Source of the DNA: Enoplolaimus lenunculus | Lineage: Eukaryota; Nematoda; Enoplea; Enoplida; Thoracostomopsidae | Reading direction: 5' to 3' | DNA length: 64,000 nucleotides | Assembly: GCA_030248215.1 (NCBI GenBank) | Contig: JASANG010000398.1 | Location: 186,001-250,000, forward strand | Part shown: piece after piece, positions 13,380-22,876 of the stretch | Layout of the letters: every line of letters begins with the position of its first letter | Numbering within the stretch: the stretch's first letter is position 1 | The notes under the pieces: generated by a model | The model's input: the letters and a program-made list of their open reading frames with translations, nothing else | Told to the model about the DNA's origin: nothing | Databases searched by the model: none | Position numbers and translations under genes: made by a program

Positions 13380-13663
13380 TAAAGCCCTATTCACACGTGC
13401 AAGCTACTGCTGCGAGAACTTGCAGCAGCAAATAGAAGGCAAAAGTTGCATTTTTTCATCAGCCAATGAGAAGGCGGCTGCAATAAGTTCAGTAAACTTG
13501 CATGGTTATTCACACATGTGGACTAAAATCCTACCAATCATTTTAATGAACTATTTATTTGCAGCTGCATGTGTTTCGAATGATATTTTTGACAAAACTT
13601 GCAAGTGCAAGTTGCAGTTGCAAGTTATCGATTTAAAAACGTGCACGTGTGAATAGGGCTTTA
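13380..13663. mobile_element. MITE with perfect 22-bp terminal inverted repeats
   Basis: The first 22 bases, beginning TAAAGCCCTATTCACACG, are matched exactly by the complement of the last 22. The 284-bp interior is rich in short palindromic phrases (TGCAAG/CTTGCA) and has no stop-free frame of recognisable protein. The length, perfect ends and TTA/TAA borders fit a recently inserted non-autonomous DNA transposon. I saw no second copy here. Confidence 0.8.
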
Positions 13664-13914
13664 GAGAAAATTTCAAATGAAAATCAGGATCATTTTACGT
13701 CTCTAAATCTATTAAAAGAATTTACCACAGCAGCGGCACAGTGATAAAATAATTCAGGAGCGAGGTATAAGATTACCAAATTTAAAAATGAAAACTTACA
13801 CTTTAAACATGTCTTTTAACTAAATCAAGTTCAGTTGTTGGATTAATTAATGTTTGTACAAGTAAAGTTTTGCTGCTTTTATGGTATCAAACTAAAGTAT
13901 TCTTATAGAATGAA

Positions 13915-14119
13915 CGGCCCATGTTACTTTAAGAAACGTCCAGGTTTCTGTTAGGTCTATAAAAAAGCAAATTAGCATTCTAGATTACATATTTTTGCTT
14001 AGGCTTGGGCTTAGGCTTAGGCTTAGGCTTAGGAACACATTTTTTGCAACGCTTAGGCTTAGACGTAGGCTTAGGGATACGCATAATCTATTGTTGCGCC
14101 CCTAAAAGTAATATTGGCC
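13915..14119. mobile_element. TTAGGC-bearing inverted-repeat element, copy 6
   Basis: The outer ends read GGCCCATGTTACTTTAAG on the left and CTAAAAGTAATATTGGCC on the right, which differ from the AGAACAGGGG ends of the other copies. The core still holds TTTTTGCTTAGGCTTGGG followed by four or more TTAGGC units (about 13995-14035), then a second block at 14052-14080. It may be a nested insertion or a sub-family. Confidence 0.6.
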
Positions 14120-14387
14120 GAATGAACCATACTAGTAGCTATGGGGTTGCGCAATACATAACTGTTTAAATTAAGCTTTTTGATTTGTGCAAACCGTGCT
14201 TAAAATGAGGAAATTTCTAGATCACTCACACAACAAAAAACTCGTTTATTGAACAAGTTCTGTATTTATGTCATTCATAGACTTGCTGTCATAATTTATT
14301 ACGAAAATACACCTAAAAATTGAGTCAATATTAATGAAGGATATATTTTTCTATAGGACTTCAATGCTTTGCCCATATAATCATATT

Positions 14388-14517
14388 GGCCCCTTTATAA
14401 GCATATTCCTAAGCCTAAGCCTAAGCCTAAGCCAAGCAAAAATGTAGTCTAAAGTTTAAGCTTACTCTTTTATAGTCCCACAGAAAAACGTTCCGCCCCT
14501 GATCCTTGTATGTGCCG
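14388..14517. mobile_element. TTAGGC-bearing inverted-repeat element, copy 7
   Basis: The left end is shortened (GGCCCCTTTATAAGCATATT). It is followed by four uninterrupted CCTAAG units, the AAGCCAAGCAAAAATG landmark, AGTCTAAAG, TAGTCCCACAGAAAAACG, and the right end CCCCTGATCCTTGTATGTG. Confidence 0.7.
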
Positions 14518-14804
14518 AACAGGGTATATCGTTTTTTCCTGCGGGGCTGTAAATTGCCATTACAATACGTATGTGGGCCATTGCAGCATTTATGTAAGGT
14601 TTCGTTATAGTTATGGCTGGAAGCCTTAATAATAAATTCCAGCTGGTTGTGAAAAAGCCGAAAGCACAAGTAACCACAACGGCTACGATCTGTTTCCAGT
14701 TTTAGTGTCAATTTTGTTTCTGTCTTCACTCGAATACAGCTCCCCACCAATCCAACAATTTTTCTTCAGTTATCTGTTGTTAGCGCCAATACTGCTCTAT
14801 GTTC

Positions 14805-14968
14805 AGGCCCGTACCCAGCTCACCGTGCTAGGGGGGCTAAAAAGTATTCAGGAGGGGTATTCAAGGGTTTTCAACGAGTTACAAGCAAGGTTGAAAAGTT
14901 TCTAGGGGGGAGGGCAAAAATTTCCAGGGGGCTGAGCCGCCAACTGCCCCCCCTTGGCTACGGGCCAA
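14805..14968. mobile_element. GGCCCGTA-ended inverted-repeat element, copy 1
   Basis: The left end is AGGCCCGTACCCAGCTCACC, and the right end is CCCCCCTTGGCTACGGGCC, its rough inverse. G-runs (GGGGGGCTAAAAA, CAGGAGGGG, CTAGGGGGG) alternate with A/T-rich words. The 164-bp element has the same order of landmarks as 17757-17919. Decayed pieces occur near 3967-4030 and 10922-10962. Confidence 0.65.
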
Positions 14969-15370
14969 TATGTTTGCTTAGTGGAAAAAATTTTGTATAA
15001 ATTGCAACTGATAACAGATATATTTGTCAAAAAAACATACCGTGATAATACAGTTTTCGAGCATTCAATAAAAGTATTTTTGTTGTTTATATGTTGGCTT
15101 TTAGACATGGCATTGTTGTAAATATTTATACTTTTGTAAAATAGACTTTAGTCTAAAACGCGTATTAAGCGTAAGCTGTACTAAGAATGGTATTTATGCA
15201 CTAGCTTCAATATGGGATATTGCGAACTTTGTGAAAAATTTCGGAAAAATATCGTTCTTTGTGAAAAACCTTGTCAAAACTTGCACTTCTAGCGAACAGA
15301 TCAGATGTCTTTGACATTACAGCTTCAGAATAATATAAAACACTCAAAATTTTCGTAGTGTCTTCTTGCA

Positions 15371-15727
15371 GGATGCAATCAGAGGTAAAAAATACCGGAG
15401 CCGGAGGTTACCAAAACTTGCCGGAGCCGGAGTCGAGGCGAAATTAGGTTGTAAAAATAATGGTTAATTATATAGTTAATTTTAGCCAATCTCTGCAATA
15501 TGTGTTTAAGTTGTTTGGTTTTCACGCTAGTTTTCTGCGAAATTTTGTAAATTCTTTCCTGAAAATTGTGACAAAAGTAAAACGAAGCGCGCTAAAAACA
15601 GATCAATTTTGCAAAAATTATGCAAACGAAATTGCCGGAATCTCCGGCAAAAATTCTACTGGAGCTGCAGCGCTGTGCAGAAGGCCGATTTTCTGCCGGA
15701 GCCGGAGGCAGACCTTCGGTTGTACCA
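15371..15727 (+). repeat. CCGGAG-rich dispersed element, copy 2
   Basis: This copy opens with GGATGCAATCAGAGGTAAAA and TACCGGAGCCGGAGG and closes with GCCGGAGCCGGAGGCAGACC and GGTTGTACC. It matches the first copy in length (about 357 bp) and internal landmarks. Overlapping open frames here are by-products of the repeat, not genes. Confidence 0.65.
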
Positions 15728-15964
15728 TATCTTCTTGGTATCACACACAAACATTCACATACTTGTCAGAATGAATTTCGCTGTCGTGTTAACGAGAGCT
15801 CTAGTTTACACCATGAGGTTAAGAGACGTGAGCATGGACGTAGCAATGAATTCAGTTCGGAGAGAATATACTCGTGTAATAGTTTTTTTGACATAGAATC
15901 TATAAAATATTACTCTAAACTCTGTTGAAATTTTCTGTTTCTTAAAAGGGTTGGAAATTTCTAG

Positions 15965-16157
15965 GTATGTGCAAAAAAATGGTGACTCAAATTTACTCTG
16001 TCCGAAATAGGCTCTACGGGACTGCACAAACTAAGTCAAATTCGACTCCGCCTGAGTCAAACGTGCGAAGCAGTGACTCGAATTTGACTCAGTTTGCGTT
16101 GTCCTGTACAGCCTATTTGGGAGAGCGTCAGTTTGACTCACCATTTTTTTGCGGTGT
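15965..16157. mobile_element. GAGTCA-rich MITE, copy 1
   Basis: The ends are TGTGCAAAAAAATGGTGACTC and its inverse GACTCACCATTTTTTTGCGG. Subterminal blocks CCGAAATAGGCTCTAC and GTACAGCCTATTTGGG also pair. The interior holds several GAGTCAAATT/AATTTGACTC palindromes. At 193 bp it could fold into one long hairpin. It is the most diverged of the three copies. Confidence 0.7.
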
Positions 16158-16432
16158 GTTGCTGCTGTTATTGTTCTTGCATTAAACTCGATAATTTTTT
16201 AACTTTGTTTGGCTTATAAAAATCAAATTGATTTAAAATTGAATCAAAGTCAAAAGTATTTCTCACAGCTTGTACAAGGGTCAAAGTTTTAGTTTCTGAG
16301 TTTTTTACCATTTATTTATTTTGAAATATCTCGTTTTTGAAACAATTAAATTGAAGAAATATCGTTGAGTCAAAGTATCTGGCTGTTACCAGTCTTCTAC
16401 AACACAACAAATGTGATTTAAATTAATGAACA

Positions 16433-19400
16433 ATGCCGAAGTCATCTACAGAGATTGTCGCAGAAATAAGCAGTCTATATGAATTGGAAGGAAAAGACGA
16501 TTATTTAGGTCTTCATTGGTTTTATAAAAAATCAACAATTTGTCTAATTTGCTTCTAAAATGACAAGTTAACAACGACAAAAATTTTTATTTTTACGCTA
16601 CACATTTTAACGCATTATTAAACAAACCCGCCAATGTAAAGAACAGGGGCGGAACAGTATTATAAACATATTGGTAAGCCAAAGCCTACGCGTAGGAATG
16701 AGCATATTCCTAAGCCTAAGTCGAAGCCTATGTCTAAGCAGAGCAAAAATTGGGTCTAAAGCTTAAGCTTACTCTATTGTAGTCCCACAGAAAAACGTTC
16801 CACGCCTGATGTTTACATGGGCCAACAAACCATACCTTAGTAATATAGTTATTTTTCGAAATTATTACCGCTGTTCGTGTTGCGAACAGAGGCGTTTAAA
16901 CAGGAATCGCACGCATGAAACAACGCTATAATAATGTTAAATGTAAACCATTGCAAGCGTTCATTAAACGCTATTTCCACATCAATACAAACGTTTTTTT
17001 CACATTTTGTTTTTGACACAATTTCTTTTATTCTTAAAAAGTGGAAATCTACTGCTTGGTCACTTACGCTCAAACGCGAGAAACGCTCTTATTTGATACG
17101 GAAATGAAATGTTACATCTTTGAGCTTTTCTTATACAAAAGAGTTGCTCGAGCGTTAAAGCATATTTAATTTTTTTCTGAAAAATCTGCTGCATCTGACA
17201 AATTATTTTTTCTAAAAAAATCTGCTGCATCTGACAAATTATTTTTTCTGAAAAATCTGCTGCATCTGACAAATTATTTTTTCTAAAAAATCTGCTGCAT
17301 CTGACAAATTATTTTTTCTGAAAAATCTGCTGCATCTGACAAATTATTTTTTCTGAAAAATCTGCTGCATCTGACAAATTATTTTTTCTAAAAAATCTGC
17401 TGCATCTGACAAATTATTTTTTATGAAAAATCTGCTGCATCTGACAAATTATTTTTTCTGAAAAATCTGCTGCATCTGACAAATTATTTTTTCTAAAAAA
17501 TCTGCTGCATCTGACAAATTATTTTTTATGAAAAATCTGCTGCATCTGACAAATTATTTTTTCTGAAAAATCTGCTACATCTGACAAATTATTTTTTCTG
17601 AAAAATCTGCTGCATCTGACAAATTATTTTAGACATTCGCTGTTAAATAGAATTTCAACTAAACGTCATGATATTAACTAAAGTTTTTAACGATAACTTA
17701 AAAGTCGTGCCGTTTCGATCGACAAAGTAGACCTCTAATTAGGGTCATGTTTCTCCGGCCCGTAGCCGTCTCACCTTGCTATGGGGGGGCTAAAAATTTT
17801 TCAGGAGGGGCATTTAAATGTTTTCAATGACTTACGAGCAAGGAGGAAAATTTTTAGGGGAGCCAAAATGTTTCCAGGGGGACTCAGCCCCTTCTGCCCT
17901 CCCGCATGGTTACGGGCTTGATGTTTCCGCAGCTTAGCCAGTCTTGCACAACTTAAGGAATTAGGGTTGTGCTTTAGTTTTTTTGTGAAATATTTCATCG
18001 TGTCGTGCCTCGAGTTTCACGCAACCCTTAGTGTTCGATTGTTTCAGGCGAACAGGTTTCTAAAGAACTTCATTGCCGACAAGCCGGTACTTTGGCAAAA
18101 CGGGATGGCCAAAAAGACCACGTGAGTTCAGTGCATGGAATGTAATTCGGTTTAGTAATAATCGGTATTACTGTAGTGACTCGAATAAGAGGGGGGTAAT
18201 AAGAGGGGGTCCCTATTTTGGGTCCCAATCAATAGGAGTCCGTATCCCTAATAAGAGTCCGTAATCGGATAGAGTGCACCTAAACCCTAATTAGAGTCCA
18301 TAAATGTCAATTATCCCTAATTGTAGCGCATAAATGACTCCAGGACAAAATAATTTGAGTTCGAAACGTTAAAGTGTACTTAAGTTTTGAAAGTACATTC
18401 CTAAGTACAACCTTGCAGTATTGCTCAAGATATTGACACAAAACAAATAAACGTTTAATTCAACGGATAGTTGCAGTACCGGTTATAGAAAATATTCGTT
18501 TAATTAAGCGGATAGTTGCTGTACCGGATATATATCAGTAACGAAGGGTGGCGGAGCGTGGCTCCAAAGTAAATAACAGTCTGTAACCGAGTAATAGGGG
18601 GTAAGTAACCTCTGGAGAGGCCAAATAAATATCTGTCCCCGCGCGTATTCGGGTCACTACAGTATCACATTAAGACAGCACACATTGTACAGGTTCAGAA
18701 CGGTGTGTTGGAATCGGCGAGCCAGGAATTTATGTCGGGAGGGTGAGGGGATAATGTAACGTTTTTGACCTTTAGGCAATTGCGGATCCATGGGGGGCCA
18801 CCCCGGCCATGACCCCCCCAACAGCATCTCGACAAAAATTATATAGCAATTTTGCGACAATAGTTCGCGGTTTGTGTATGGGTCAAAAGTAAGTTTATTA
18901 CCGTGAAATTTTGCCCCCCATTTTGAGATCCTAGATCCGCCACTGCCTTTAGGTTCTGTAAATGGTTATTCTAAACCATGTTAACAGTAACTTTATTTCT
19001 TGTCACGGAAAATTGCAGCAGCGGATATATCATAAAATTGAACAGCATAAAGCTTCGGTTACTTAAATGTTCGCTAGTTTAAGTTATAAGTCGCAATTTA
19101 AACTGAAATGTATGTGAATAACAACGATAGTTTATCATGTTTGAAGCTAGCGTGATATGTTTGTGGAAATTTTTATCGGTATTCTTACCTGTGCAGCACT
19201 TATCGGCAGATAGTAATAGCTATTCAAATAAGCTTATTCCACGAGCCGACGACACTTTTCAGCTATTGTACGCTTTGACCCTTTATTTAGACAAAGTAAT
19301 CGTTTTCCTAAACCTAAGCATAAACCTGGGCTTTGCGTAATCGTAAATGTGGAGAAAAGTGCCCAAGAGGCTTATTTTCTTTAGTTACAATACGCGATAT

Positions 19401-22009
19401 ATCGCCAACTGATGATTGATGCTACAGAAGCGGGCGTTGGTATCAAATGTTTTCTTATAAATAAATTTTATTGCACACAAAAAAGTATTTCTGAATTTAT
19501 TCAGAAAAGTGTTTTCTCTGGCAAATCTGAAAAGTTTTGCTAATATTTAAGACAATTTTTCTAAATATAACTGGAAAACGTTTATTTTCAGACTTTATTT
19601 CAAATCGTTTTTTGAAAACATTTCTCTTATAACAGAAATACTTTTCAAGTGCACCTTGCTAATCACATTTCTCAAATGTAAGAAATTTTTTCTTAAATAT
19701 CAGAAATATTATTTTGAGTGTGGCTTAACTTTTTCTGTTTTGTCTCATTTTCGTATAGCAACCTTTTACAAAGAGTATTTTGGTTTCAGGTTATTTTAGC
19801 AGCGTTTCTGCATGATGTTGGTCACTTGGTTGGCGAACGCTACAATCGCAAGCGAATGATATGCACAGACGGAGTCAATTTGGGTATACTTTTGTTTGTT
19901 TACTTTCAATTATATTTACTTAATATTTATGATGCTTCAAAGCCGTAAAAGTTTTGCATACAATACGGAAACGCACGCGTTATGTTTCAGCGTATGATTG
20001 GGGAAAATGACAAAGTTATATCCAAAATTGTTATGCAACAAACAATAAATTCTAAAAACTTTTAAGCAATTACAAGTGACTGTTGTGGTTCTTGCAGACA
20101 TTTCGGGAATGATATTTTTCCAGTCTCCCTTTCATGTACGCCCCTGCACTGTCAACAGCACAGTGCCGGAGCAGACAACGGTTGGGACTCCCCCTGAACT
20201 GCAGGGTTGAGCCAACAAACCTCGCGAACGAATCAAGCGAAAAACCAGATGTTTTAAAATTTCGGCGGTTTTTGTTTCAACGGGTTAGGGTGGCCGACCC
20301 CTGTATGGGTGGGTTCCCCTAACGATGGGTATGGGGGTGGCTGCTCTGGCCCTGCAACAGCACCTTAATGTACCAGAAGCTAGAAATGTTACATTGCGCT
20401 TTTGCTATGACGAATGAGCAAGAGATTAAGCAGAAACCGCATAAACTCAAAACTGTTCATAGATCAATTGTTTATAGCGCAATAAAAAAGAACTGGTGGC
20501 TGTGTCGAGCTTTTACAACGAGTGCATTTGGGTTATAAGGTGTATCTTAAATTCCTACACTGAAATGGAGATTTATTTGGATTGGTTCAATAGATATTTA
20601 TCCAAAAGATTATCAAATTATACAGGTATCGTTAATCATGGCGTAGTCGGTGGGGAATACTTAGCGAGTTTTGGATTCGAACGCGATGTCACAGATATTG
20701 TTAGTGGGCATGTTCAAGCCAAGCGATATTTGTGTTTAAAACGCGGAGAATATTACGAAAGTATGCATGTGTGCACTGCAAAAAATGGTGAGTCAGAGTG
20801 ACTTTCTCCGAAATAGGCTTTTCCTGACTGTGTGAATTGAGTCAAAATTCGACTCCGCCAGAGTCAAATAGAGTCGAATTTAACTCACACGGAGTCGAAT
20901 CTTGACTCAGTGTGTGTAGTGAGGAAAAGCCTATTTCGGAGAGAGTCAACTTGACTCACCAGTTTTGCAGTGTATGCGTACGCATATATGTATGTTGCAA
21001 GCATGGACAAACGCAGCAAAGATGACAGATTCACTTGAAGCGTGCTGAAGGCTGTAAATCTTGTAAAGGCACATGAAGGGAAACAGAAGCAGGGCCTCAA
21101 TTAAAGGGGGTGAAATGGAGCTGCTCTCCAGCGATCACCTTTTTCCCTCCAGCCTAAAAATATTCCTCCTGGGTCGAAAGTATTCATCGTTATCCTGCCT
21201 CCATAGTAATGCTCTTGCCCTATATGCTAACAAACATTAGGGTGTGGGGTTGGAATTAAAGGCTTTTGTATAATATATATGCCTATGCACAAAAGATGTG
21301 CTAAATAAAAATTTCTCTCTATAAACTTAAACTAATGAATTATAGCTTAACTAAAACTGGAATGTTAATTTAAGTAAATCTTAAATGGCAGGACGCTCTA
21401 GCTTAACTGGAATTATAAGTTTGTCTTAGATTAAGGTTTTTGAAGCTTAAACATGAGTTTATGTTAAAATGAGTTTTGGTATTTTAGTAGCTAGTGCAGC
21501 CTAGAATTAACGAGTATCTAACAGTTCATTAAGTTTAGTTTAAACTAAAAATATGTAAACTTTTAAATCGGTTAAAGCCTAACTCTACCAGTTAGTTCAG
21601 TTAATCTTGAAAATAAGCTAAATGTTGTTGGATTACCTTAAGCTTAAATCAGGTTAGTTTAAGCTTTTAGAGAGTAGTTTGAGGAAAATTATTCTGTTTC
21701 TGAACGCCCATACTTCGCCAAAATTACGATATCGATCTTTGATCATTACAAAAGTAAACAACACAATTAGATGTTAGTGTTTTAGAGCTTTCTTGGGCAA
21801 GTAAAAAGACTTTAGAGCAGCAAGGAGGACTCATGAATGAAATGCAAGCGGTGGCCTTCGAACAGAGCCCAAGTTTTAAAGAAATACTGACGGTTCGGGA
21901 ATATGATGAACGTGCCAAAGAGTCAACGTGGACTGATCCAGAGCCTTTACAATATTTTTTGAATTTGGCGAAGTGTTATTTAGACGAAAAAGCGAATAGG
22001 CATCAATAA
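16433..22009 (+). CDS. HD-domain diiron oxygenase, PhnZ/TmpB-like (five exons, 200 aa)
   Basis: Exons are 16433-16508, 18048-18121, 19790-19883, 20626-20760 and 21786-22009. All have GT-AG borders and compatible phases; the first donor (GTCTTC) is weak. An in-frame stop six bases before the ATG supports the start. The product matches the single-domain HD oxygenase PhnZ (190 aa), which cleaves the C-P bond of 2-amino-1-hydroxyethylphosphonate using a mixed-valent di-iron centre. From memory of the PhnZ structure, metal ligands H34, H58, D59, H80, H104 and D161, the gating pair Y24/E27, and substrate residues H62, K108, S126 and R158 correspond here to Y24, E27, H34, H58, D59, H62, H86, H110, K114, S132, R164 and D167. 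All are present and the spacing is unchanged apart from a six-residue insertion before H86. Likely soluble: no signal peptide or membrane span. The natural substrate is unknown; a TmpB-like trimethylammonio-phosphonate or another role is possible. Introns are stuffed with repeats. Confidence 0.85.
16629..16823. mobile_element. TTAGGC-bearing inverted-repeat element, copy 8, in intron 1 of the HD oxygenase gene
   Basis: The ends are GCCAATGTAAAGAACAGGGG and CCTGATGTTTACATGGGCC. The hexamers are decayed (TAAGCCTAAGTCGAAGCC) and flanked by GCATATTCC and AGCAAAAATT. The insertion starts only 120 bases after exon 1. Confidence 0.7.
17166..17630. repeat. 35-bp minisatellite, 13 units
   Basis: Thirteen head-to-tail units built on TCTGCTGCATCTGACAAATT plus an A/T-rich spacer. 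The core recurs every 35 bases (36 for the first interval), from 17186 to 17607. Variation is mostly TTCTGAAAAA versus TTCTAAAAAA or TTATGAAAAA, plus one TGCTACATC unit. The array lies in intron 1 of the HD oxygenase gene. The open frame read through its first units on the minus strand is an artefact of the 36/35-base period. Confidence 0.95.
17757..17919. mobile_element. GGCCCGTA-ended inverted-repeat element, copy 2
   Basis: The left end is GGCCCGTAGCCGTCTCACC and the right end is CCTCCCGCATGGTTACGGGC. The interior is parallel to the copy at 14805-14968 (GGGGGGGCTAAAAATTTTT, CAGGAGGGGCAT, TTTTCAATGACTTACGAGCAAGG). It sits in intron 1 of the HD oxygenase gene, about 130 bases before exon 2. 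Confidence 0.65.
18169..18664. mobile_element. TACTGTA-ended inverted-repeat element, copy 2 (complete)
   Basis: The termini are TACTGTAGTGACTCGAATA and its inverse TATTCGGGTCACTACAGTA, 18 of 19 matching. The 496-bp copy includes all landmarks of the worn copy at 12982-13358 plus an internal duplicated block (AACGTTTAATTCAACGGATAG / CGTTTAATTAAGCGGATAG). It has no recognisable transposase, so it is non-autonomous. It starts 47 bases downstream of exon 2 of the HD oxygenase gene. Confidence 0.75.
20774..20974. mobile_element. GAGTCA-rich MITE, copy 2
   Basis: The left arm CACTGCAAAAAATGGTGAGTC pairs with the right arm GACTCACCAGTTTTGCAGTG. The next-inner blocks CTCCGAAATAGGCTTTTCCT and AGGAAAAGCCTATTTCGGAG pair perfectly. 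The insertion begins 13 bases after the donor site of exon 4 of the HD oxygenase gene. Transcripts of this intron would therefore carry a near-perfect hairpin just inside the 5' splice site. Confidence 0.8.
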
Positions 22010-22010
22010 A
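22005..22010 (+). promoter_or_regulatory. AATAAA polyadenylation signal overlapping the HD oxygenase stop codon
   Basis: The hexamer AATAAA includes the TAA stop codon at 22007-22009. A very short 3' UTR would follow if it is used. Confidence 0.5.
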
Positions 22011-22116
22011 ATTCCTGTGCTCGTTGACCAGTTTTCTACACGAGAGCCACTCGGTTCAGGTTGAGGCATGTAAAAACTCTAGCGGTGGAGCAGCGGATGA
22101 CAAGCATCCCAGGTCG

Positions 22117-22301
22117 ACTGCAAAAAATGGTGAGTCAAATTGACTCTCCGAAATAGGCTGGTCGTGACTACACAAACTGTATCAAATTCGATCGGTGAGT
22201 CAAATTTGACTCTGGCGGAGTCAAATTTTGACTCATTTTGTGTAGTTCGGAAAAGCCTATTTCGGAGAGAGTCAATTTGACTCACCTTTTTTTGCAGTGT
22301 A
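22117..22301. mobile_element. GAGTCA-rich MITE, copy 3
   Basis: The ends ACTGCAAAAAATGGTGAGTC and GACTCACCTTTTTTTGCAGT are inverted. The blocks CTCCGAAATAGGCTGGTCGT and AAAAGCCTATTTCGGAGAGA pair around a GAGTCAAATTTGACTC core. It lies about 107 bases downstream of the HD oxygenase stop. Confidence 0.75.
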
Positions 22302-22479
22302 GTTGGACTCAAATCTAAAGATCCCAGACGAAATAGAAAATACTGTATCTTTAGTTTCCATTTAGCTCAAGCAAATTTATAAAACAAACAACCGTCGCTC
22401 GTTTAGTGAGTCAGCAAAATCTTTCAGCTGTATTGACTGGATTCGTTTAATAAACGGGTTTTTTAAACGCAATACATAC

Positions 22480-22876
22480 TTCAACCGGAGGTCTGCCTCC
22501 GGTTCCTGCTCCGGCAGAAAATTAACCTAACTGTGGTAGGATTTTTTCAGGAGGATCCGGCCATTTCGGTAGTGACGTTTTGCATAGATTTATAAAATTC
22601 GTCTGTTTGGCGCGTTTCGTTCTAACGTTTGGCACAATTATGAGGAAAGAATTGCCGAGATTTCGTAAAAAACAAACGTAAAAACAAACAAAACTAACGA
22701 TTTCACAACGCATTACAGATATTTGCTAAAATTTATAAATTAAACATCATTTTAACATACCTAATTTCACCTCACATCCTGCTTCACTTCCGGCTCCGGC
22801 AAGTTTTGCTGACCTCCGGCTCTGACAAGTTTTGTTGACTTCCGGCTCTCGTATTTATCACCTCCGGTTGCACTCT
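22480..22876 (-). repeat. CCGGAG-rich dispersed element, copy 3 (inverted)
   Basis: It reads on the minus strand. The plus strand opens with TCAACCGGAGGTCTGCCTCC and closes with CACCTCCGGTTGCACTCT. The middle carries the complements of the landmarks seen in the plus-strand copies. Near the right end the CTCCGGC phrase is repeated three times. Confidence 0.65.

Larger units (their letters stand above)
1..16432. other. Gene-poor repeat-rich flank; no supported gene
   Basis: I found no open reading frame here with recognisable protein similarity. Frames reach about 130 codons at most, and several lie inside repeats. The sequence is AT-rich and holds scattered short inverted-repeat elements, listed separately. 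Stretches with nothing I can name are roughly 1-2394, 2589-3385, 3536-5100, 5440-7320, 8150-8960, 9865-11088, 12144-12980, 14120-14387, 14970-15370 and 16158-16432. A short gene split into small exons could be missed, because without a recognisable family such exons cannot be told from noise. Confidence 0.6.

Noticed and set aside
17060-17272. Minus-strand frame with repeated SDAADFSEKIICQMQQ-type units
   Set aside because: It is a translation of the 35/36-bp minisatellite, and the frame breaks as soon as the period becomes 35.
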